Source: Sphingomonas taxi
Lineage (GTDB): Bacteria > Pseudomonadota > Alphaproteobacteria > Sphingomonadales > Sphingomonadaceae
Length of the DNA: 64,000 bases
NCBI GenBank assembly: GCA_003243195.1
Contig: QFQI01000008.1
Span: forward strand, 1-64,000
Direction: 5' to 3'
This document shows, one piece after another, positions 1 to 6,903 of the stretch (the first letter of the stretch is position 1; each line of letters begins with the position of its first letter). The notes under the pieces are model-generated. The model did not search any database. It was not told the origin of the DNA and saw nothing but the letters and a program-made list of their open reading frames with translations. A program made the position numbers and the translations under genes.

Positions 1-1
1 G

Positions 2-78
<77 letters not shown>

Positions 79-85
79 ACGGTAT

Positions 86-123
86 CACAACAGCCCCGTC
101 TCGACAGAGACGGGGCTGTTGTG
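86..123 (+). terminator. 17-bp perfect hairpin after tRNA-fMet
   Basis: The arms 86-102 and 107-123 are perfectly complementary (17 bp, GC-rich core) around the four-base loop GACA. The hairpin lies 8 bases after the tRNA CCA. There is no strong T-run (CGTTTGG follows), so it is either a weak intrinsic terminator or an RNA-end-stabilising structure. Confidence 0.75.
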
Positions 124-289
124 CGTTTGGCACGCACGCCCCCTCCGCGAACGACAGCATCCGGTATAGGTCGCCGTGCAGCTGGATGGGGGTAAGCGTC
201 CGGCCTGACGCTTGTTGCTGGCGCGGCCCTACTGCGCGAGGCGGTTGGCGCTCGGGAGTGTCCTTTCGCACTCCGCAAGGAGAGTGCGG

Positions 290-445
290 ATGGGGCGCGT
301 GGAGGTCATCACCCGGGTCGAGCGTCGCCGGCGGTACTCGGACGAGGAGCGCGCTGCGGTGCTGGCGAAGTGCGACGAGCCGGGTGCCACGGTGATTGGC
401 GTATCGCGCAGGCTGGGCATCTCGGCCAGTCTCATCCACGGCTGA
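290..445 (+). pseudogene. IS66 orfA (TnpA) N-terminal fragment
   Basis: ATG 290 follows a good ribosome-binding site (AAGGAGA). The 51-residue product has the arginine-rich start and helix-turn-helix of IS66 OrfA proteins: the segment RRRYSDEERAAVL, then GVSRRLGISASLIHG. A normal OrfA runs to over 100 residues, continuing with W-R-R after the helix-turn-helix; here the frame stops just after that motif at a deletion junction near 441. It is a dead remnant. Confidence 0.7.
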
Positions 446-552
446 CCGCGCTCGACTTCTTCGCCTGGGCCGACGACGTGCTGGGCCAGGTGTCGGCGCG
501 CACGCCGCTGGCGGAGGCGCTCCGCTACGCGGTCTGGCTCAAAGCTGATTAA
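441..552 (+). pseudogene. IS66 large transposase (TnpC) C-terminal scrap
   Basis: About 36 codons read in a different frame from the OrfA fragment. They include FFAWADDVLGQVS and SARTPLAEALRYAVW, which resemble the late part of IS66 transposases (a D-x-F-x-W start and a serine/proline-rich stretch before an I/L-R-Y-A motif). The scrap ends at TAA 550-552 and is joined to the orfA fragment by what looks like one large internal deletion. The assignment rests on a short match and is moderate. Confidence 0.5.
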
Positions 553-556
553 AACC

Positions 557-799
557 GTGTGGGTACGCGAGAACCACCGATCTGTACTGCCGCTCGAGAA
601 GCCGAAAGCTGGTGATGCTGATGCGATGGTGGAGTGGGTGGTTGACAACAACGCTCAGACTGGAGCCGACCGACTGACCACCTTGGCAGATCAGGTCGGT
701 GAAAAGACCTTGGGCGAAGTGCTTCTGGCGTATTTCGAAGCCGAAGAGATTGAACGCGCGCAGAGCATGCGTGAGGTGGGTAGGCCATGGCCGCGCAGG
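557..799 (+). pseudogene. unrecognised gene fragment cut by the IS256 element
   Basis: An open frame starts at GTG 557 and reads about 81 codons before entering the left inverted repeat of the IS256-like element at 800; the frame then closes at 838 inside the element. The composition is protein-like, with an acidic helical middle (EKTLGEVLLAYFEAEEIERA), and less GC-rich than the chromosome around it. No family is recognised. It may be the 5' part of a gene interrupted by the element, or unrelated carried DNA. The start is uncertain, since no clear ribosome-binding site precedes it. Confidence 0.35.
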
Positions 800-841
800 C
801 GGGACTGTCAGGAATTTCGTGTGCGGGTGGGCGGATGAACA

Positions 842-2108
842 CTACGCCGCCATGGCTCTGATGAAGCGCTCGCCGAAGATGACGGCGAACTGTGCCTTGG
901 CCATGGTCCACTCACGTGGGGGCATTCTCCACTCTTTCTCCGACCGGTTCAAGATCAGGTAGAGCAGCTTGGTGGCAGCTTCGTCGCTGGGAAAATGCCC
1001 GCGGGCACGGACGGCTCGGCGCAGCTTCGAGTTGAGCGCCTCGATGGAATTTGTGGTGTAGATGATCCGCCGAACCTCGTCAGGGAAGGCGAAGAACGGG
1101 ATCACCTCGGCTCAGGCGCGCCGCCAGCTCTGGCCGATGGCGGGGTAGCGGGTGCCCCACGGACCGGCCTCGAACGCCGTGAGCGCCCGCTCGGCGGCTT
1201 CGGCGCTGGGAGCCCGGTAGACCTCCTTCAGTGCCGTCGCCAAGCCTTTGCGGTCCTTCCAGGAGACGAAATCCATCGAGTTTCGAAGCAGATGGACGAT
1301 GCAGGTTTGAACCACGGCGTCGGGGAACACGGCGGTGATCGCCTCGGGAAAGCCTCTCAGGCCGTCGACCACGGCGAGCAGAATGTCCTCGGTGCCGCGG
1401 TTCCGCAGTTCGTTCATGACCCTGAGCCAGAACTTGGCGCCAGCCTCGCTGGACGATGATCCCCCGGATCATCGTCCGGGCGTTCGGCTTCTGCTCGAGC
1501 CACAGGCCCAGCACCTCCTTGGCGCCGTCCGCGCGGACACCCAGGGCGATATGGATGGCCTTGTTGCGCACCATGCCCTCGTCGCGGATCTTCACCCGCA
1601 AGGCGTCGAAGAAGACGAGCGGGTAGACCGGATCCAGCGGGCGCTGCTGCCAGATCGCCACCTCGTCGAGCACGGCGTCGGTCACCGTGCTGATCAGGTC
1701 CGGCGATACGTCGATGCCATACAGGTCGTGGAGGTGCCCCGTGATCTCCCGGGTGCTCATGCCGCGCGCGTACATCGACACGATCTTCTCATCGAAGCCG
1801 GGAAAACGCCGCTGGTACTTGGCGATCAGCTGCGGGTCGAAGCTCGCCTGCCGGTCGCGCGGGACGTCGATCGCCAGCTTGCCGCTATCGGTCGTTATCG
1901 TCTTCCGGCCGTAGCCGTTGCGGCTGTTGCCAGCACCATCATCCCCAGACAGGTGATGATCCATCTCAGCATTCAAGGCGCGCTCCGTCAGCGCCTTCTT
2001 CAGCGCATCCAGCAAGCCACCTTGCGCCAGGGCCGCGCCGGCATCATCCCCACCCAGCAACTGATCCAGCAACTCGTTCGGTATCGCAGGCTCTTTGCGT
2101 CGGGACAT
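842..2108 (-). pseudogene. IS256-family (mutator) transposase, frameshifted and with a nonsense codon
   Basis: The N-terminal half (from ATG 2108) has the family's early region and the catalytic-domain stretch V-F-F-D-A-L-R-V-K. Two lesions follow. Near 1450-1490 extra sequence containing a perfect 12-bp hairpin shifts the frame just after L-W-L-E-Q, and the protein resumes in another frame at A-K-F-W-L-R-V-M-N-E-L. At 1112-1114 the conserved W-R-R-A-W-A-E reads W-R-R-A-stop (TGG to TGA). The remaining C-terminus (Y-T-T-N-S-I-E-A-L-N and on to the end) is intact. The full-length equivalent is about 400 residues. No functional transposase can be made without suppression. Confidence 0.9.
1451..1477. 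repeat. 12-bp perfect hairpin inserted in the transposase
   Basis: GGACGATGATCC (1451-1462), CCC loop, GGATCATCGTCC (1466-1477). It lies in extra sequence that shifts the transposase frame, so it looks like a palindromic insertion and not part of the original gene. Confidence 0.7.
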
Positions 2109-2165
2109 ATCGGGGCTCCTTCTTTCCCGTTATGCCCACCCGCACACGAAATTCCTGACAGTCCC

Positions 2166-2629
2166 GTCCGGGATCGGGCACGGGCTTGACCGGTACGGCT
2201 GCGATCGAGTTCATCGAAGGCATCTGGACAAGTGGCCGCTCGGCTACAGGCTGTTCTAGTCTTGGCTGTTCACGCTCCTTGCGCTCCTTCTCAGGGCCGG
2301 GCTTCACTTCACGTACCCGTACAGGTGGGGCAGCAGGCGGAGCCACGTCGAACACCGCCAGAGCTGGCGCCGGTGGTGCCGGTCGATAGGTCGTCCAGCT
2401 CGTCGATCAGGTCGGATGGCACGCTGTCGGCATCAGCCGGCAGGCGCGCGGCGATCCGATAGGTCGCCTCCAGGACGCGTAGCGGACGACGGTCGAGCCC
2501 CGCCGCCATGCCGCCGTCGAGCCGGGACGCCATCGCCAGCCCCAGCTCCTCGTCCAGACCCGCCCGGAACACGCTCTCCAACTCGCCCGCTTTCAGAAAG
2601 CCGCGACCGGCACGATCGAGCATCTGCAT
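2166..2629 (-). pseudogene. unrecognised gene truncated by the IS256 right end
   Basis: ATG 2629 sits 7 bases after a near-perfect Shine-Dalgarno (GGGAGGT, 2637-2643), so a real gene starts here. About 85 codons follow (start MQMLDRAGRGFLKAGELESV), helical and acidic, ending around D-L-I-D-E-L-D-D-L. From about 2360 the original frame becomes low-complexity, while another frame continues convincingly: a proline-rich stretch (A-P-P-A-P-A-L-A-V-F), then charged E-K-E-R-K-E-R-E, up to the IS end at 2166. The likeliest reading is one gene with a frameshift near 2360 whose 3' end was removed by the element. The family is not recognised. Confidence 0.45.
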
Positions 2630-2845
2630 CGTCAACACCTCCCATTTCGCCGAGAGCCGGGTGGCGAGACGACGTGCGCGGTGGCCAAAGGGACCGTTAT
2701 AGGACGGTTGACGATTTTCCGCAGGTACAGCCTGCGGCGATAGTGATAGCGCGCGCCGCGCCGCCACAGATAGGAAATCGAAGCCACATTCACGTCTCGC
2801 CCGGACGCCGGCGCGGACCTCTCATGCGGGCGGACGATACCATCG

Positions 2846-2865
2846 TGTGCACAGCTTGGTGCACA
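2846..2865. promoter_or_regulatory. TGTGCAC-N6-GTGCACA operator-like palindrome
   Basis: Perfect 7-bp arms TGTGCAC (2846-2852) and GTGCACA (2859-2865) around AGCTTG. It lies between the tRNA-Gly 3' end and the start of the truncated gene at 2629, in a stretch with no coding sequence. It is reminiscent of, but one base shorter than, NtrC-type TGCAC...GTGCA sites. It may have controlled the truncated gene; this is inference. Confidence 0.3.
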
Positions 2866-2931
2866 ATCCGGTGTCCCGCGAGGCGCGGCCGGACGCCGGA
2901 ATGGCGGATTTATGTGGGTTCAGCGCGAATG

Positions 2932-3005
2932 TGGAGCGGGTGAAGGGAATCGAACCCTCGTCGTAAGCTTGGGAAGCTTCTGCTCTACCATTGAGCTACA
3001 CCCGC
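2932..3005 (-). tRNA. tRNA-Gly (CCC)
   Basis: A 74-nt cloverleaf on the minus strand starts GCGGGTGTAGCTC and has anticodon CCC in the loop TTCCCAA, a normal T-arm (GGTTCGATTCC) and an encoded CCA. It closely resembles the bacterial CCC-reading glycine tRNA. The first pair of the anticodon stem (27-43) is G-A. Its 3' end points into the accessory remnant, a common position for integrated elements, but no second copy of the 3' end was found inside the window. Confidence 0.96.
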
Positions 3006-3041
3006 GTGCTGGCCTCCGTTGCCACGGCGGCGGCGTCCGCG

Positions 3042-3332
3042 TCAACGCGATTCGGTGCGGTAGCCGGTCACGAACGCGATCACCCATGCCGCCGGCATCT
3101 CGCACGGGCGCAGCGCCGCGCGGCCGCCGGCGAGGCGGTACAGGTTGAAGCTGACGCGGCCGCCGCCGCCCAGTTCCTCGCCGTACAGCCAGCAGCGCCG
3201 CCGATCGGGCGCGCGCGTCAGCGTCACGCCCCAGCGGCGGCCGTCGTACGTTCCCTCGCCATAGCCCGCCGGCAGCGCGTCCAGCGCGCGCAGGAACGCC
3301 GCCGGCGGATCATGGTCAGTCGAGGTCGCCAT
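3042..3332 (-). CDS. conserved-looking hypothetical protein (96 aa)
   Basis: The reading frame overlaps the end of the upstream amidohydrolase gene by 17 bp on the same strand, so the two are probably co-transcribed and translationally coupled. The start at ATG 3332 (MATSTDHDPP) is preferred over one five codons upstream. The product is small, soluble and without signal peptide, with alternating hydrophobic/polar segments (R-R-W-G-V-T-L-T-R, C-W-L-Y-G-E-E-L, V-S-F-N-L-Y-R-L) that suggest a beta-sheet fold. No family is recognised. The frame is open over its whole length with normal codon use for this genome, supporting a real gene. Confidence 0.65.
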   Translation of the reverse strand: MATSTDHDPPAAFLRALDALPAGYGEGTYDGRRWGVTLTRAPDRRRCWLYGEELGGGGRVSFNLYRLAGGRAALRPCEMPAAWVIAFVTGYRTESR

Positions 3333-6300
3333 GGCCGTGACCATGGCCGGTCGTCAGCCGCGCGCCGGTGTCCGCGCCGCCCGCGCCGCCTTCCCACCAG
3401 TATGGCAGCCGCTTGCGCGTGCCGGTCGCGACCTCGTTCAGCGTCGCGGCATCGTACAGCCGGCCGCCGAGCATCACCTGATGCACCTTGTCGGTGTTGC
3501 GGATGTCGGCGGTGGGGTCGGCGTCCAGCACCACCAGATCAGCGAGCTTGCCCGGCTCCAGCGACCCGACGTCCTTCTGATAGCCCAGCGACGTCGCCGC
3601 CGCGATCGTGCCGGCGCGCAGCGCCTCGAACGGGGTCATGCCGCCGCGTACGAAGCTCCACAGCTCCCAGTGCGCGCCCAGCCCCGGCTGCTGCCCGTGC
3701 GCGCCGATCGCGACGGGGATGCCCCTGTCGGCGAGCTTCTTCGCCTCGCGCGCGGTGGCGCCGTCGACATAATCCTCCTCCGGCGCGATCACGCGGCGCG
3801 CGTTCTGCGCGGCGAGCAATGCGGGCGGCGCGTGGCGGCTGAGCAGCGGGTGCCGCCACACGTCGGTATGCGCGCGCCAGTACGGATCACCCGCCGGCCC
3901 GCCATAGGCCACCACCAGCGTCGGCGTGTAGCCGACCCGCGTCTGCGACCACAGGCTGACCACGTCGGCATAGAAATGCTCCAGCGGCACATTGTGCTCG
4001 ACGGTGGAATTGCCGTCCTGCACGAGGCTCATGTCGAGCGTGTAGAGCGACCCGCCCTCCGGCACGACCTCCAGCCCCTCGGCCTGCGCGGCGGCGACCA
4101 CCATCTGGCGCTGTTCGCGGCGCGGCTGGTTGTAGTTCTTGACGCTGTGCGCGCCCTGCGCCTTCAGCCGTCGCACCACCGCCAGCGCATCGTCATAGCT
4201 GTCGATCCGCGCATAGACGTCCGGGCTCCTGGCGCCATAGATCACCTCGCCGGTCGAGAAGGTGCGCGGGGCGAGCACCAGCCCGGCCGCCTGCATCTCG
4301 GCCGCCGGGAAGATCTCCGCCGAGCGCGACGACGGATCGTGGATGGTGGTCGTGCCCAGCGCAAGATTGGCCATCGCCGACCAATTCTGTTGCGGCACCA
4401 GTTCGTCGTCGCCCTGCGGCCCGTGCGCGTGCGCGTCGACGAAGCCGGGGATGATCGTCTTGCCGGTCACGTCGACGCTGGTCGCGCCGGCCGGCACGGG
4501 CACCGACGCGCGCGGTCCGACCGCGACGATGCGGTCGCCGCGGATCAGCACGGTCGCGTCGTCGACGATCCCGCCGTCCGCCCCCGCCATCGTCACCACG
4601 CGCGCGCCGGTCAGCGCGACCGTGTGCGTCGGCTTGTCGGCGGCGACGTCCATCGACAGCGACACGCCGGTGCGCGGCGCGACGAACGGCGGCGCATCCT
4701 CGCCGGCCGGCGCCTGCCGGAACAAGGCCGCGGTGTCGGCGGAAAAGAGCGTCGGTCCGGCGCTCCAGTGGATGCGCCGGCCGCCGTCCGACCAGTTGAT
4801 GAAGTCCGCCCCGTCGGCGCTGACGCGCGTCACCGGCAGCGCGCCCGACCTGGTGTCGACCTCCACCGCCTGCCTGCCGGGCAGCAGCGGCATCACGAAC
4901 GCCTCGTAATTCTGGCGGAACGCGACGTAATCGCCGCCGGGCGACACCTGATAATCGTTGACCAGCTCACCCGCGGCATGGACGCGGCGGTTCTCGCCCG
5001 ACAGATCGGTGCTGACCAACTGGCGCTTGTCGCCTTCGTTGACGATCATGAACAGACGGTCGCTGGCGGCGCCGAACTGCGGCGCGGCGGCGTCCTTCGC
5101 GACCCGCACCGGCGCGCCGCCGGTGGCCGCGACGCGGTACACGCCGGTGCCCGGATTGCCGCGCGCCGCGGTCAGCTCGCCGCCCTGTCCCTGTTCGAAC
5201 ACGATCGTCCGCCCGTCGGGCGAGAAGCGGGCGCGGCGGTAATGGCCGGGCACCGTGGTGACGGTCTTCGCCGCGCCGCCGCCGGCCGCGACGGTGCGGA
5301 TCTGCCCCAGCCCGGCGTCGGTCCAGCCGGTGAAGACGATCGTGCGCCCGTCGCGCGACCAGCTCGGCCACAGCTCCAGCTCCTCCGATCCGCGCGTCAG
5401 CCGCCTGGGCGCGCCGCCCGCCAGCGGCTTCACCCACAATTTGCCGAGCGTCTCGAACACCACCTGGCGTCCATCGGGCGAAACGGTCGCCCAGCGCGTC
5501 GCCCGGGTCTGGAAGCGGTCGGGCGCGACCGCCACCTGCGGGTGGATCGAATCGACCACGACGCGCGTGTCGTCGATGCGGAACGGGATCACCGCCGCGC
5601 CCGATCCGTCGGCGCGCACGCGGCGCAGCTTGCCGCCGGCCCAGAACACGATCGCGCCGTCGTCGGGCGTCCAGCTCATGTTCGGATAGACGCCGGTCAC
5701 CGCCCATGTTTCCTGCACGTCGCGGTCCAGCGCGCCGTAGACGACGCGCTCCGCGCCGGTGGCGAGATCCTTCACCCACAATTTCGTCTGGTTGTTCTCG
5801 CGACGCACGAACGCGATCCGCCGGCCGTCGCGCGAGGGCGTCGGGCGCACTGAACCGCCGACGCCGCTGACCGCGGTGGTCACCTCGCCCGAATCGATGT
5901 CGTAGCGCTCGATGTCGAACAGGTCGGTGCGCGAATTCTGCGCATATTCGAAGATCGGGCCGGGCGAGACGTTGCGGGTATAATAGATGCTCTTGCCGTC
6001 CGGCGCGTAGGTCGGCTCGCCCAGTTCCTTTTGCAGCACCTCGCTGGCGCGCTTGACGAGCTGCACCCCGCCGCCGCCCGAGACATGGTACAGCCACACC
6101 TCGCCGGTGCCGAGCGAGCGGCCGGTGGTGAAATGCTTCTTGGCGGCGATGAAGCGCCCGTCCGGGCTCCACGTCGGCTGGTTGAGCAGGCGGAAGTCCT
6201 CCTTCGTCACCTGTCGCTTGTCGCTGCCGTCGACGTTCATCACCCAGATGTTGTCGCCGCCGCCGCGATCGGAGGTGAAGGCGATCCGCCGTCCGTCGGG

Positions 6301-6729
6301 CGAGAAGCGCGGCTGATGCTCGAACGCCAGCCCCTCGGCGATGCGCGTGGGCGTGCCGCCGGCGATGGGCATGGTGTAGATGTCGCCCAGCAGGTCGAAG
6401 GCGATCGTGCGCCCGTCCGGCGACACGTCGACGTTCATCCAGCTACCTTCGTCCACCGCGATCCGCACCTGCCGGGTGGAAAGCCCGCGCGGGGCGTTGA
6501 CGTCCCATTTCGCGGGCGATTGCGTGGATCTGCCCGCCCCGGCGGTCGCGTCCTCCTTCGCGGGCGCCGGAGGGGGGAGCGGGCCGGCGGGCGCCGGAAG
6601 GGGATCGGTCGCCTGATCCTCGGGCGCCTGCGTCTGCTCGACGGGCCGGTCGGCGGGCGGCGCCACCTGTGCGGCGAGCGGGGCGGCGATCAGGCAGAGC
6701 GCCACGGCGGTCAAAGCGCGATTGGTCAC
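3316..6729 (-). CDS. secreted TolB-like beta-propeller / amidohydrolase fusion (1137 aa)
   Basis: A signal peptide (T-N-R, then A-L-T-A-V-A-L-C-L-I-A-A-P-L-A-A, cleavage near Q) is followed by a proline-rich linker, then about ten repeats of the PD40/TolB type (S-P-D-G-R-x-I-A-F, residues ~90-650), which should form propeller blades. The last ~420 residues are an amidohydrolase: V-D-A-H-A-H metal-binding motif, V-E-H-N, I-G-A-H, and a final D-L-V-V-L-D-A-D-P typical of imidazolonepropionase/dihydroorotase-like enzymes. Such fusions are thought to be periplasmic or outer-membrane-associated hydrolases; the substrate is unknown. GTG 6729 is chosen because it gives a clean signal peptide and follows AAGGGGA at 11 bases; ATG 6759 and ATG 6786 are alternatives. 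Confidence 0.9.
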   Translation of the reverse strand: MTNRALTAVALCLIAAPLAAQVAPPADRPVEQTQAPEDQATDPLPAPAGPLPPPAPAKEDATAGAGRSTQSPAKWDVNAPRGLSTRQVRIAVDEGSWMNVDVSPDGRTIAFDLLGDIYTMPIAGGTPTRIAEGLAFEHQPRFSPDGRRIAFTSDRGGGDNIWVMNVDGSDKRQVTKEDFRLLNQPTWSPDGRFIAAKKHFTTGRSLGTGEVWLYHVSGGGGVQLVKRASEVLQKELGEPTYAPDGKSIYYTRNVSPGPIFEYAQNSRTDLFDIERYDIDSGEVTTAVSGVGGSVRPTPSRDGRRIAFVRRENNQTKLWVKDLATGAERVVYGALDRDVQETWAVTGVYPNMSWTPDDGAIVFWAGGKLRRVRADGSGAAVIPFRIDDTRVVVDSIHPQVAVAPDRFQTRATRWATVSPDGRQVVFETLGKLWVKPLAGGAPRRLTRGSEELELWPSWSRDGRTIVFTGWTDAGLGQIRTVAAGGGAAKTVTTVPGHYRRARFSPDGRTIVFEQGQGGELTAARGNPGTGVYRVAATGGAPVRVAKDAAAPQFGAASDRLFMIVNEGDKRQLVSTDLSGENRRVHAAGELVNDYQVSPGGDYVAFRQNYEAFVMPLLPGRQAVEVDTRSGALPVTRVSADGADFINWSDGGRRIHWSAGPTLFSADTAALFRQAPAGEDAPPFVAPRTGVSLSMDVAADKPTHTVALTGARVVTMAGADGGIVDDATVLIRGDRIVAVGPRASVPVPAGATSVDVTGKTIIPGFVDAHAHGPQGDDELVPQQNWSAMANLALGTTTIHDPSSRSAEIFPAAEMQAAGLVLAPRTFSTGEVIYGARSPDVYARIDSYDDALAVVRRLKAQGAHSVKNYNQPRREQRQMVVAAAQAEGLEVVPEGGSLYTLDMSLVQDGNSTVEHNVPLEHFYADVVSLWSQTRVGYTPTLVVAYGGPAGDPYWRAHTDVWRHPLLSRHAPPALLAAQNARRVIAPEEDYVDGATAREAKKLADRGIPVAIGAHGQQPGLGAHWELWSFVRGGMTPFEALRAGTIAAATSLGYQKDVGSLEPGKLADLVVLDADPTADIRNTDKVHQVMLGGRLYDAATLNEVATGTRKRLPYWWEGGAGGADTGARLTTGHGHGHGDLD

Positions 6730-6903
6730 GATACGGTATGTCCCCTTGTCCTGCCGCATCGTTAGCCGATCTGTCGCGGGCGTCACGCGCGAAATGCCCG
6801 CTGGCCGCGCCCGTGTCGCCGCGCCGGATCCGCTGGTTAACCGCTTCTTGGTGATCCCGTCCTATCGGCGCGGGCACGGGACAGACGACAGAGCGGAACG
6901 GGC

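Larger units (their letters stand above)
192..552 (+). mobile_element. IS66-family remnant (left end, orfA start, internal deletion)
   Basis: The segment starts with GTAAGCG at 192-198, the typical outer end of IS66-family inverted repeats. It continues through an orfA-like start and then jumps directly to sequence resembling the C-terminal part of the large IS66 transposase. No matching right end (CGCTTAC) is visible downstream. Most of the roughly 2.5 kb of a normal IS66 element is therefore missing and the element cannot move by itself. Confidence 0.7.
800..2166 (-). mobile_element. IS256-family insertion sequence, complete ends, inactive
   Basis: The element is bounded by perfect 33-bp inverted repeats at 800-832 and 2134-2166 (outer sequence CGGGACTGTCAGGAATTTCG). 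Its length (1367 bp), the single long transposase frame and the GACTGTCAGG ends fit the IS256 family. IS256 elements normally create 8-9 bp target duplications. The flanks here (CGCGCAGG on the left, TCCGGGAT on the right) do not match, so the element has recombined or one flank was lost after insertion. The transposase is broken. Confidence 0.9.

Noticed and set aside
2044..2355. 103-codon minus-strand frame as a separate gene
   Set aside because: It runs through the IS256 inverted repeat and lacks a start signal; it is better read as the shifted continuation of the truncated gene starting at 2629.
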